Source of the DNA: Echinimonas agarilytica
GTDB lineage: Bacteria; Pseudomonadota; Gammaproteobacteria; Enterobacterales; Neiellaceae
Assembly (NCBI RefSeq): GCF_023703465.1
Contig: NZ_JAMQGP010000002.1
Location: 124,001 to 188,000, forward strand
Length of the DNA stretch: 64,000 nucleotides
Direction: 5' to 3'
Part shown: positions 34,543 through 42,637 of the stretch, in pieces
Layout of the letters: each line of letters opens with the position of its first letter
Position numbering within the stretch: position 1 is the stretch's first letter
The notes under the pieces: model-generated
Databases searched by the model: none
Told to the model about the DNA's origin: nothing
The model's input: the letters and a program-made list of their open reading frames with translations, nothing else
Translations under genes and position numbers: made by a program

Positions 34543-37173
34543 GTGATATTTTCAACTAAACCTCTAGCGAACTGTGTTCGAGCTGCGCTTTGCATGAGTA
34601 TTGCAATGCCGGCAATGGCACAGCAAGGAAATGAAGTAGCACCGGTTGCTGATGATGTTGAAGTCATTCAAGTGACGGGGATCAGGGCGTCAGCTCGAAA
34701 AAACCTCAATGAAAAACGTTTTAGTGACTCGGTTGTTGATGCTATTTCGGCTGAAGATGTGGGCAAATTTCCAGATCGTAACGTTGCTGAATCATTGCAG
34801 CGTGTGCCGGGTGTTTCCATCACTCGGCAGTTCGGAGAAGGCGCATCGGTCTCAATTCGTGGAGCGGGCGATGATCTGACGTTGACCACATTGAATGGTC
34901 AGAACGTGGCGTCTACAGGCTGGTTTGTGCTTGAACCTGCAAAACGTAGCTTTAACTACGAGCTGTTGCCGTCTGAGCTAGTGGGGGATTTGAAAGTATA
35001 TAAAAGTTCCCAGGCAGATCTTGCTGAAGGTGGCGTCGGTGGTACCGTCGAGGTGAATACTCGCAAGCCTTTAGACATGGATTCATATTCGTTTTATGGA
35101 TCTATGGCAGGACTCTATCAATCAGACTCTGAAGAATGGGACCCTCAACTGTCGGCCCTTGGTAGTTGGAAAAATGACGACGAAAACTTTGGTGTGCTTA
35201 TTTCTGGTGTGATGCAAGACCGTACATTGCAACGTCAAGGTAATGAAGCGTTTTGGGAGTGGGGCGCAGGCCCAGTTGCGTTTGAACAAGAGCGTTCTCG
35301 TTCGTCATTGGCTGCCGTTGTGCAATACGCCCCAACAGATAATATGACGCTGACTTTGAATGCGATCAATATGGAAATGGAAGCCAATAATACCAATTAT
35401 GCAGTTTGGCTAACTCAAGCCGATACGACGTGGGCTGGAGCTCCTGGCTCTGGTGCTTGGGACGATACAACATGGATTGGCGGCACAGGCTTAGCTAATT
35501 GTGATAACGGTGCTCCATGTGCAGGTTCTGGAACACAAATCTCAGGCCCTCTAAACGTTGCGTATTATCAAGCTCGCCCTCGTGAAGCAACCATGGAATC
35601 AACCGTGATTGATTTGGAAATGGAATACCAAGGCGACAACTTTAACGCATGGGTTCAAATTGGTGATTCATCGTCAGACGGCGGAACTGATTTTGAAATG
35701 GTGGTTGAAGATGGCACCGGTGGTACGCCAATTCCAGGTGGCACTTATGATTTTACCAGCGGCGAGCAAAAGTGGGATTTGAATGGCTTTGATTTAGAAA
35801 ATTATGTGCCAAGCACTGTGGTGATGGGCACGGGTTCCAATTTCAATGCCACTCCCAAAACAGATGATGAGCAATATGCGCAGGCTGATATTGAATTCCC
35901 TGTGGATTATGGCGCTATTGCAGCCATTAAGTTTGGTACTAAGTATTCAATGCACGAAACCACAAGTCGTCGCTACGAATTCCAGCAAGACGCGAGCTTC
36001 GACCCGACCATTTCAACGGCAGGAATTTTGAGCGGTAAGCTCGATGTTGGCACCGACAACTACGCCATGACTAAAATTGATGACGGAGCGCTCAAGCGTT
36101 TTGCCAAAGACAGCATTACCGGTAAAACAGAAGATCTAGGTTCTTACAGTAAGATTGAGGAAGACAGTTTTGCGCTGTACGCAATGGCGAGTTACTCCAT
36201 GGATAGTCTGCGCGGTAATTTTGGTGTTCGATATGTGACCACTGACGCCACATCGACCTATTATCTGGAAGGGGTGCGAACAAGTACTGACTCAGATTAT
36301 AGTGAAGTGCTTCCAAGTTTTAATGCCGCGTTTGATTTAGCCGATGATTTAATTCTTCGTTTCTCGGCGGCTAGAACTATGGCGCGCCCACAATATATTG
36401 ATATGTATGTGAACCCAGATGTGCTGGGTGCAAACGATAACTTGCCTGATAATCAATTTTGGGTGGTTGGGAATATTGGCTTAGACCCATTTATTGCGAA
36501 TCAATTCGACTTGGGCATTGAGTGGTACTTCACCGATGACTCACTCATGTCGGCCACATGGTTCCGCAAAGATGTCTCTAATTTTGTGACCATCAATGAA
36601 TATCACGCAGATTCTGCGGACATTCCATTTGGTGGAACTTTAACGCCGGAGGAAGAAGCGGCAGGTTGGACTGTTCAAGAGAAGCAAAACGGTCAGTCGG
36701 CTGAAATTGAAGGCTTAGAACTTCAATACCAGCAAGATTTTGGCAATGGCTTAGGTGCCATTGTGAACTACACCTATACCGATACCACCACTGACTCCGA
36801 CACATTTACAGATGCGAATCCGTATTTAAGTAACAGCTCTAAAAATACTTACAACGTCACCGGGTTCTACGAAAACGAACTGATTGAAGTACGTATGTCC
36901 TACAACTGGCGTGACGAGTACATGTTGCGCGAACCGGGTGCTTACGGCAACCGCTTGCATGATGACTATGGATCGCTTGATTTGTCGGCACGTTGGCATG
37001 TCACAGACTATCTGGATATCAGCATTGATGCAGTCAACTTGTTGGAAGAAGAATCGAAACAATACGGGAATAACCAAGAACACACTGACTTTAGTGGTTT
37101 CACCGAAGGTTTCCCAACTTTCCAATACCAACAAGCGCGCATGATTACCGTGGGTGCATCAGTAAACTTTTAA
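34543..37173 (+). CDS. TonB-dependent outer-membrane receptor (glycan uptake type)
   Basis: An 876-residue TonB-dependent receptor. The GTG at 34543 has an AGGGAG site and starts a signal peptide ending AMA; the ATG 18 bases upstream has none. A TonB box-like VEVIQVTGIRAS precedes the plug (SVVDAISAEDVGKFPDRNVAESLQ region), followed by the beta-barrel ending in an aromatic residue (ASVNF). The plug pattern is that of the proteobacterial TonB-dependent receptors used for oligosaccharides. Its neighbours GH20 upstream and SapC plus halogenase downstream form a familiar marine glycan-uptake arrangement; chitin-derived or GlcNAc-containing sugars are a reasonable but unproven ligand. Confidence 0.9.
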   Translation: MIFSTKPLANCVRAALCMSIAMPAMAQQGNEVAPVADDVEVIQVTGIRASARKNLNEKRFSDSVVDAISAEDVGKFPDRNVAESLQRVPGVSITRQFGEGASVSIRGAGDDLTLTTLNGQNVASTGWFVLEPAKRSFNYELLPSELVGDLKVYKSSQADLAEGGVGGTVEVNTRKPLDMDSYSFYGSMAGLYQSDSEEWDPQLSALGSWKNDDENFGVLISGVMQDRTLQRQGNEAFWEWGAGPVAFEQERSRSSLAAVVQYAPTDNMTLTLNAINMEMEANNTNYAVWLTQADTTWAGAPGSGAWDDTTWIGGTGLANCDNGAPCAGSGTQISGPLNVAYYQARPREATMESTVIDLEMEYQGDNFNAWVQIGDSSSDGGTDFEMVVEDGTGGTPIPGGTYDFTSGEQKWDLNGFDLENYVPSTVVMGTGSNFNATPKTDDEQYAQADIEFPVDYGAIAAIKFGTKYSMHETTSRRYEFQQDASFDPTISTAGILSGKLDVGTDNYAMTKIDDGALKRFAKDSITGKTEDLGSYSKIEEDSFALYAMASYSMDSLRGNFGVRYVTTDATSTYYLEGVRTSTDSDYSEVLPSFNAAFDLADDLILRFSAARTMARPQYIDMYVNPDVLGANDNLPDNQFWVVGNIGLDPFIANQFDLGIEWYFTDDSLMSATWFRKDVSNFVTINEYHADSADIPFGGTLTPEEEAAGWTVQEKQNGQSAEIEGLELQYQQDFGNGLGAIVNYTYTDTTTDSDTFTDANPYLSNSSKNTYNVTGFYENELIEVRMSYNWRDEYMLREPGAYGNRLHDDYGSLDLSARWHVTDYLDISIDAVNLLEEESKQYGNNQEHTDFSGFTEGFPTFQYQQARMITVGASVNF

Positions 37174-37203
37174 GCCTGATTTAGGTTGAAGTGTGTGAAG
37201 TTA

Positions 37204-37228
37204 AAGGGGGGGCGAAAGTCCCCTTTTT
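37204..37228 (+). terminator. Rho-independent terminator after TonB receptor
   Basis: AAAGGGG and CCCCTTT flank a short purine-rich loop and are followed by a T-run. It partly separates receptor transcription from the SapC-halogenase pair 54 bases downstream. Confidence 0.75.
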
Positions 37229-37281
37229 TGCATCAAATATCGTATTAAATCGTTATAACTCTGGGTATTTGGAGTCGTCAT

Positions 37282-37983
37282 ATGTCTTTAAAACGAGTGC
37301 CGTTACATCAAAAAACTCATGCCAATTTAAACGTAAAAATCGACCGGTCCTATGCTCACGTGAGAGGGCAGCATCTGATACCAGTGGTGATTCACGAATT
37401 TGCTCAAGTGTGCATTGAGTACCCTATTGTATTTGTTAAAAATGAACAGAATGGTCGCTTTCGGGCAGTCGCCATGACCGGTGTAGTTCCGGGGGAAAAC
37501 CTCTATGTGGGTGAGGAGTGGAGGGCGCCTTATATACCCGCGAGTGTGACTCATTTTCCATTGTCACTGATTCCCGACGCGCAAAATAAAGATCAAGTGT
37601 TGGTCGCTATTATTGAAGGCAGTGATCTGTTATCCCGCGAGTTGGGAGAGGCATTGTTCGATGAGCGAGGCAATAACACGCCGTATCTTGAACAGCGCAA
37701 GAAAAAAATGATTCAGTATCTAGAGTCAGAGCAAGTCACGTTTTCATTTTTGCAAATGTTGGCCGATTTGAATGTGCTTGCGCATCGTTCATTAACGCTA
37801 AATATCGAAGGCAACCCATTGAAACTGGAAGGAGTTTATATGGTCGATGAGAGCAAGTTAAACGAGCTGGACGACAGCAAGTTCATAGACTTGCGCAAGC
37901 GAGGATTATTAACGCCTATCTATTCGCATTTGTGCTCTTTGGCACAAGTAAACCGTTTGACGCTGATGAAAGCGAAGCGCTAA
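37282..37983 (+). CDS. SapC family protein (copy 1)
   Basis: A 233-residue soluble protein of the SapC family, with the typical VVIHEFAQVCIEYPIVFVKN opening, a YIPASVTHFPLSL centre and the end ...LRKRGLLTPIYSHLCSLAQ. The name comes from an S-layer protein, but in Proteobacteria SapC-like genes are repeatedly found beside TonB-dependent receptors and halogenase-like genes, with unknown function. No signal peptide is visible. It has a GGAG site and ends ten bases before the halogenase. A diverged second copy lies in inverted orientation at 39822-40505. Confidence 0.85.
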   Translation: MSLKRVPLHQKTHANLNVKIDRSYAHVRGQHLIPVVIHEFAQVCIEYPIVFVKNEQNGRFRAVAMTGVVPGENLYVGEEWRAPYIPASVTHFPLSLIPDAQNKDQVLVAIIEGSDLLSRELGEALFDERGNNTPYLEQRKKKMIQYLESEQVTFSFLQMLADLNVLAHRSLTLNIEGNPLKLEGVYMVDESKLNELDDSKFIDLRKRGLLTPIYSHLCSLAQVNRLTLMKAKR

Positions 37984-37993
37984 AGAGGTCCGT

Positions 37994-39529
37994 ATGTCAG
38001 CGGTGCAAAAAATTGTGATTTTAGGGGGCGGCACAGCAGGTTGGCTGGTAGCAAACCACATTGCGCGAAAGCGACAGTTGAATCGATCTACAGACGTCAG
38101 AGTTGCGCTTATAGAATCTCCAGGTATTCCCACAGTGGGCGTTGGAGAAGGAACTGTGCCTATGATGCGCCAGACATTAGAATACTTAGGCATTCGAGAA
38201 ACCGACTTTATTCGACAATGCGACGCAACTTTTAAGCAAAGCGTTAAATTCATTGACTGGTTTGCCCCCTCTGACGCACAAGCAGCTTATTATTATCACC
38301 CTTTTGATTACCCTAACCCTACTGGTTTTGATGCAACGCCCTATTGGTTGATGGATTCTGTCCATTCATTTGCCCATACAGTGGGCGTGCAAGCGAGTTT
38401 ATGTGATGCTGGTTTGGGCCCCAAATTACTCACCCATCCTGAATTTTCTGGGCCAGTCTCATATGCCTATCATCTTGACGCTGCTAAATTTTCTCAATTG
38501 CTATGTGAGCATGCTGTAAGTATGGGAGTTGAGCATATTCAAAGTCATGTGCAGGCTGTCACACGCTTGGCATCGGGGGACATTGCATCCCTCGACACAG
38601 ACTCTGCTGGAGTGATCGCAGGCGATTTATTTATTGATTGCTCTGGATTTCGAGCCCGCCTCATTGAGCAAGAGATGGGCGTGCAATTAGATGATAAAAA
38701 TCACACTCTATTCGTTGATCATGCGCTGGCGGTTCAAGTGCCGTATGCATCTGCCGATGCAGATATCCCCTGCAGCACGTTATCAACTGCACAAAAGGCC
38801 GGTTGGATCTGGGACATTGGTTTGGAGAAACGTCGCGGGGTCGGGTATGTCTATTCCAGTGGGCATACCACACATGACACGGCAGAAATTGCATTGCGTC
38901 GCTATCTTGACGATGACAATGGCGATCTTTCGTTGCGTCGTATTCCAATGAAAATAGGCGTTCGGAGTCAAGCTTGGTGTGGCAATTGTGTTGCAATGGG
39001 ATTGGCGCAAGGCTTTGTTGAACCGCTTGAAGCAACGGGCCTGTTGTTATTCGATGTAACCGCTCGAATGTTGGCTGAACAACTGCCCACCACTCGAGAA
39101 TCAATGGAGCCCATTGCTTCTCGATTTAACCAACGAATTGGCCATACTTGGGATAAAGTGATCGACTTTATTAAACTTCATTATTGCATCTCAAATCGTT
39201 CAGACAGTGACTTTTGGTGCGACAACCGAGCTCTCAATACGATTCCTGATGGTTTGCAGCAAAACTTGGATCTATGGCGACATCAAATGCCGACGCGTTA
39301 CGACTTTTCATCGACGATAGATATTTTTAATTTGGAGAATTATCTATACGTGTTGTATGGCATGAATTTCCCGACGCAACCTCAAACAACTCAGCGCTTT
39401 GGACAGAAGCAAGAATACACGAATACGGTGCAAAAAATCGAACAGGTTACAGCACAAATGAAAGCTCAATTGATGCCACACAGAGCACTCATAGAGCAGA
39501 TCAAAAAGCATGGCTTACAACGTGTTTGA
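37994..39529 (+). CDS. Tryptophan-halogenase-like FAD-dependent protein
   Basis: A 511-residue flavoprotein of the tryptophan halogenase family. The FAD site VILGGGTAGW is at the N-terminus. Residues matching the catalytic pair are kept: Lys81 in TFKQSVKF and Glu346 in EPLEATG. The flavin-halogenase WxWxIP motif appears as WIWDIG, with Gly where Pro is usual, followed by RRGVGYVYSS. Members in TonB-receptor loci are not known to halogenate tryptophan, and the true substrate may be a glycan-related aromatic or unknown compound. It follows SapC with an AGAGG site. Its 3' end overlaps a reversed remnant of another halogenase by 15 bases. Confidence 0.88.
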   Translation: MSAVQKIVILGGGTAGWLVANHIARKRQLNRSTDVRVALIESPGIPTVGVGEGTVPMMRQTLEYLGIRETDFIRQCDATFKQSVKFIDWFAPSDAQAAYYYHPFDYPNPTGFDATPYWLMDSVHSFAHTVGVQASLCDAGLGPKLLTHPEFSGPVSYAYHLDAAKFSQLLCEHAVSMGVEHIQSHVQAVTRLASGDIASLDTDSAGVIAGDLFIDCSGFRARLIEQEMGVQLDDKNHTLFVDHALAVQVPYASADADIPCSTLSTAQKAGWIWDIGLEKRRGVGYVYSSGHTTHDTAEIALRRYLDDDNGDLSLRRIPMKIGVRSQAWCGNCVAMGLAQGFVEPLEATGLLLFDVTARMLAEQLPTTRESMEPIASRFNQRIGHTWDKVIDFIKLHYCISNRSDSDFWCDNRALNTIPDGLQQNLDLWRHQMPTRYDFSSTIDIFNLENYLYVLYGMNFPTQPQTTQRFGQKQEYTNTVQKIEQVTAQMKAQLMPHRALIEQIKKHGLQRV

Positions 39530-39778
39530 CGATGTTGGCGGGTAGGCTGATTTAAGCGTACTCTTCTGAGCAGGCAGACTTGCAGCATGGTCTATCGCTT
39601 GTTGGCAGGTTTGCTCACTTCGACGGTTCACCTCTGCAAAATAATGTTGATATTCGCCCTTTGTGATGGGGCGCATGAGTGCTGGAAAATGTTGCATTCC
39701 ATATAACACATAGCGGTAGTTCTCATCGGTAAAGATGTTATACCTTGAGGTAAAAGACGTCCGCAAAAAAGCCAGCAA
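39515..39778 (-). pseudogene. 3' remnant of a second tryptophan-halogenase-like gene
   Basis: The frame encodes about 75 residues that align with the C-terminus of the intact neighbour: YNIFTDENYRYVLYGMQHFP matches the intact protein's DIFNLENYLYVLYGMNFP, followed by a similar helical tail. Everything upstream, including FAD and catalytic regions, is missing. The first Met of this frame falls inside the terminator of the upstream SapC gene, so expression as a real protein is unlikely. Its position directly after SapC copy 2 mirrors the intact SapC-halogenase pair. Confidence 0.75.
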
Positions 39779-39785
39779 TAATGCT
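39768..39785 (-). terminator. Terminator of SapC copy 2
   Basis: On the minus strand GCCAGC and GCTGGC flank a 6-nt loop, followed by a run of six T residues, 37 bases after the SapC stop. Confidence 0.8.
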
Positions 39786-39821
39786 GGCTTCTATATTATT
39801 TAAACGATTGAAGAGTGACGT

Positions 39822-40505
39822 TTAGTCGCGCAACAAGTTTTGGATTTGGCCTAACGAGCAAAGGTGGATATAAATTAATCCTAAGAAACCTGATTTATTC
39901 AAATCAAGTACTTGCTCATCAGTGAGTTCTTTGAACTTTGGCTCATCAACCATGTGAATGCCTGATACTTCGTGCTTTGTACCGTCTTTACGAGTGATCG
40001 TAAGGTTAGATGCGTGAAGCAACTCTAGTTCAACCAATTTGTCGATGAACTGTTGAGTCACACCATCTTGATTGATCAGGTTTTGCATAGACTCGATGAT
40101 GCCGTCGAAGTATTCGCTTCTTTCGCCATTCTCGTTAAATAAAGGTGCGCCTTCTTCTTTAGAGACGCGAGCATCATTTTCATCAATACAAATAACAGGT
40201 TTTTCGTCATTTGAGATGAAGTATGGGCCGCGAGCTAAGTTTACAGGCAGGTAAGTTGCCGTCCATTTGCCGTCTTTAACAAAGACGTTTTGCTTAGGGT
40301 TCACGCTAAACATTGCGACAACTTTGTATTGGTCTGATTCAGAATCTTTGATAAATACAATTGGGAAGCATGAAGCCGCACGAGAGAATTCGTGAATTGT
40401 GATTGGAGAAAGATGGCGCTCGGCGAATCCAGAGAAATCACCCAGAGGTTTAATTTTGATGTCACTGTGGTCTTTTGCAGTGATCGGTGCAATTTTTACG
40501 CTCAA
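39822..40505 (-). CDS. SapC family protein (copy 2)
   Basis: A 227-residue SapC protein, clearly related to but well diverged from copy 1: ITIHEFSRAASCFPIVFIKD and FLGLIYIHLCSLGQ match blocks of the first copy. I choose the TTG at 40505 because it has an AGGAA site eight bases upstream and aligns with the start of copy 1; ATG candidates farther upstream add unrelated residues and have no ribosome site. It ends with its own terminator and is followed by the halogenase remnant. Loss of its halogenase partner while SapC stays intact suggests that SapC has a separate role. Confidence 0.83.
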   Translation of the reverse strand: MSVKIAPITAKDHSDIKIKPLGDFSGFAERHLSPITIHEFSRAASCFPIVFIKDSESDQYKVVAMFSVNPKQNVFVKDGKWTATYLPVNLARGPYFISNDEKPVICIDENDARVSKEEGAPLFNENGERSEYFDGIIESMQNLINQDGVTQQFIDKLVELELLHASNLTITRKDGTKHEVSGIHMVDEPKFKELTDEQVLDLNKSGFLGLIYIHLCSLGQIQNLLRD

Positions 40506-40727
40506 AGTCTGAGTTCCTATAAAGTAGTTTGTTGTTGTGTGCCTCCGCATGCTATCAATTTTGTGTGAAAGTTCTAGTGGGATTATCGCAAAACTGTGAG
40601 GCATTGACCGGTAACAAGGCCGATTCGGCTCATTTTTACGTGAGAATTAGTTTTTAGGGTGAAAAAATCACTGTGGATTGCTTGGGGTTTATACGGTTTG
40701 TTCGCAAATGCGACTTTTCATTGTTTA

Positions 40728-40753
40728 AAAAGCTAGGCACCTGCCTAGCTTTT
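40728..40753. terminator. Bidirectional terminator after the sortase substrate gene
   Basis: A perfect 12-bp stem, AAAAGCTAGGCA with TGCCTAGCTTTT, closes a 2-nt spacer, with T runs on either strand. It is 22 bases downstream of the LPKTA gene on the minus strand. Confidence 0.8.
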
Positions 40754-40775
40754 CCGATTGAGATGATGTGTTAAA

Positions 40776-41297
40776 TTAGCTGCGACGTAAACGGCGAACC
40801 AAACCTGCTACACCTAATAGACTCAAGCCCATCATTCCCACCAGTGGCCATACACTTGCAGTTTTTGGAAGTTCTTCAACGGCAACGACTTCAACCACTT
40901 CGTCGGAATCCACTTGTGCGAGTTCAAATCGATCAGAAGGAATCATGAAGGTGAGTTCATATCCAGAATAAAGATCACGCCAGTTTACTTTTTCTCCCGC
41001 AGCGGTAATTGTGACAGGGTTTTGTAGGCGGAATGTTTTAATGATGCGATCACCGTCATTTTCGTGAATACGAAGGCGAACACGATTCCCAGTAATGCCT
41101 TCATATTGAGCTTTCATTTTGACGTACGGCTTGCCGTCTTGCTCAACGACTTCCAAACATGCTTGAGATGCTTCTGGATAAGCTGCTAATACATCCGGGT
41201 GCCATTCTACATCGGCACACTCAAGCGCTTGTGCGCCAGCAGTCATCGACATAGCGCAAACTGCAGCAGCGATTAATTTTAAGGGGTTACGTTCCAT
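40776..41297 (-). CDS. Secreted LPKTA-type sortase substrate, unknown function
   Basis: A 173-residue protein with a signal peptide (MERNPLKL...AQA), a 115-residue soluble domain with two cysteines, and a C-terminal cell-wall-sorting-like signal: LPKTA at residues 143-147, about 19 hydrophobic residues, then a basic RRLRRS tail. LPxTA is the motif expected for class D sortases, and a class D-like sortase gene lies 20 bases upstream in the same operon. The soluble domain is beta-rich by eye (VKMKAQYEGITGNRVRLRI) and not recognised. In a Gram-negative cell this would be a periplasmic or outer-surface protein processed at the inner membrane. Confidence 0.8.
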   Translation of the reverse strand: MERNPLKLIAAAVCAMSMTAGAQALECADVEWHPDVLAAYPEASQACLEVVEQDGKPYVKMKAQYEGITGNRVRLRIHENDGDRIIKTFRLQNPVTITAAGEKVNWRDLYSGYELTFMIPSDRFELAQVDSDEVVEVVAVEELPKTASVWPLVGMMGLSLLGVAGLVRRLRRS

Positions 41298-41317
41298 TTT
41301 GCTTTCCTTTTGCTAAT

Positions 41318-41989
41318 TCAGTGATTCACCAATTTGGCTTTCACTATATATCGTTGTGGGGCGCTCCCTACGTAATAGAAGGGGTAGCAGGTAATTAGGG
41401 TCAACGTTGGGGTCGCGGATTCATTGAGGATTTGAGTGTCGCCGGGGTCCACAATGATAATGTCCTGTACCGAGTATATTTCTGTTGTACCATCGTCATT
41501 ACGAACACGTATTTGTTGATTCTTTTTGATATTGGCCAGTTTGCGAAAGTAGCTGTCTCGATGAGCTGCTATCGCGAAATTGTTGAAACCTGCATTTGTC
41601 ACCGCTCCGGCGCCTCGGTTGAGATTCGCATCAGAAGTGCCCAAATACACGGGAACTTTGAGCGCTAAATCGTCAATTTCAATCATGGCAATGATCGCTT
41701 CGCTGGAGCTCTTCATTGCTTCGTCATATTTTTTTTTGGCATGCGCTGACCAAAGAGACATGTCGGGGGCAGGTGGTGTTAAGTCGGTTGTTCCAGTTCC
41801 GGCGGAATCGTCGTTAGTTTGCGTATATCTAAGTTCTTGCTGAGCAGAAAACTGGCGCTCGAAGGCGTCGACTTGTTCATCTTTACCCGCATTAGCGTGT
41901 AGGTGAGCAGCCGCATAGCTCGCCAGCAGTAATGTGCTAGAAAACCAGCAGAATCGTTCCAACAGTAATAGAGATTTTTTTGAGTTCAC
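41318..41989 (-). CDS. Sortase, class D-like, in a Gram-negative host
   Basis: A 223-residue transpeptidase with an N-terminal membrane helix (about 8-28), a charged linker and a sortase domain (about 95-223). The catalytic residues are visible: His143 in AAHRDSYF, Cys201 in TLITCYPF and Arg213 in APQRYIV. The TLxTCYPF-YYVGSAPQRYIV block is the class D pattern; class D enzymes cut LPxTA-type signals. The only partner in view is the LPKTA gene 20 bases downstream. It is divergent from a single-domain PqiA gene. The acceptor nucleophile in a Gram-negative envelope is unknown. Confidence 0.9.
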   Translation of the reverse strand: MNSKKSLLLLERFCWFSSTLLLASYAAAHLHANAGKDEQVDAFERQFSAQQELRYTQTNDDSAGTGTTDLTPPAPDMSLWSAHAKKKYDEAMKSSSEAIIAMIEIDDLALKVPVYLGTSDANLNRGAGAVTNAGFNNFAIAAHRDSYFRKLANIKKNQQIRVRNDDGTTEIYSVQDIIIVDPGDTQILNESATPTLTLITCYPFYYVGSAPQRYIVKAKLVNH

Positions 41990-42141
41990 GGATCAACGAC
42001 AATGTTTGCTAAATTAGTTTAAGTTGTAGTTCAAACCTATAAAGTTGCAACAATCAATTGCTTACAAAGTTTATGAAAGGTGGCTTAGTTGATGAAGTTA
42101 AAGTGCTCAATATGCCCAGTTGATATGGGTTTTCAGGCTAG

Positions 42142-42633
42142 GTGAATGTGTTTAGTTTTAAACAGGTAATATTTAGATTTTTAATATTTGTGAACTTGGC
42201 AGTACTCGTACTTTCATATGTACTGCCGTTTTGGCAAACGACCCGGTTTTACTTTTGGCAGGAACAAAGCAGCTTGTTCGCAGTGGTGGGAGTATTGTTC
42301 GAGCAACGAGAGTTTGTGCTCATGTCGATTATCGTTGTGTTCACAATGGTATTCCCAGTCTCTAAGCTGGGCGCTCTGTTGTGGCACACATACGCCAAGC
42401 GTCGGCGGCCTAAATTACTGGTAGCACTTGAGTTGTTAGGGCGTTTTAGCATGTTGGATGTGTTTGTTGCTGCGCTGCTTGTGGTGCTGATTAAACTCGA
42501 CGCTATTATTGAATTACAGGTACAAACGGGTTTTTATCTATTTTTGGCGGCCACATTAGGAAGTTTGGTGTTGGCGATGCTGATGAGGTATACAGAGGCT
42601 TACTCGGAACCGACGCCGAGCAAGCGAACTTGA
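42142..42633 (+). CDS. Single-domain PqiA-like membrane protein
   Basis: A 163-residue integral membrane protein with four predicted helices, corresponding to one half of PqiA: FPVSKLGALLWHTY and LLGRFSMLDVFVAALLVVLIKLD match the second half of the full PqiA at 5693 (CVPIAKMLAMAWLAY and FIGRWSMIDVFVVAIL). It lacks the cysteine ribbon. The start is a GTG, at 42142 or 42148. It is divergent from the sortase gene and ends four bases from the convergent galM gene. No MCE partner lies beside it, so its role is unclear. Confidence 0.8.
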   Translation: MNVFSFKQVIFRFLIFVNLAVLVLSYVLPFWQTTRFYFWQEQSSLFAVVGVLFEQREFVLMSIIVVFTMVFPVSKLGALLWHTYAKRRRPKLLVALELLGRFSMLDVFVAALLVVLIKLDAIIELQVQTGFYLFLAATLGSLVLAMLMRYTEAYSEPTPSKRT

Positions 42634-42637
42634 ACTG

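Noticed and set aside
38661-39104. Antisense frame of 147 codons within the halogenase
   Set aside because: Shadow of a conserved gene; rich in His/Arg/Pro from reversed codons, without a start signal.
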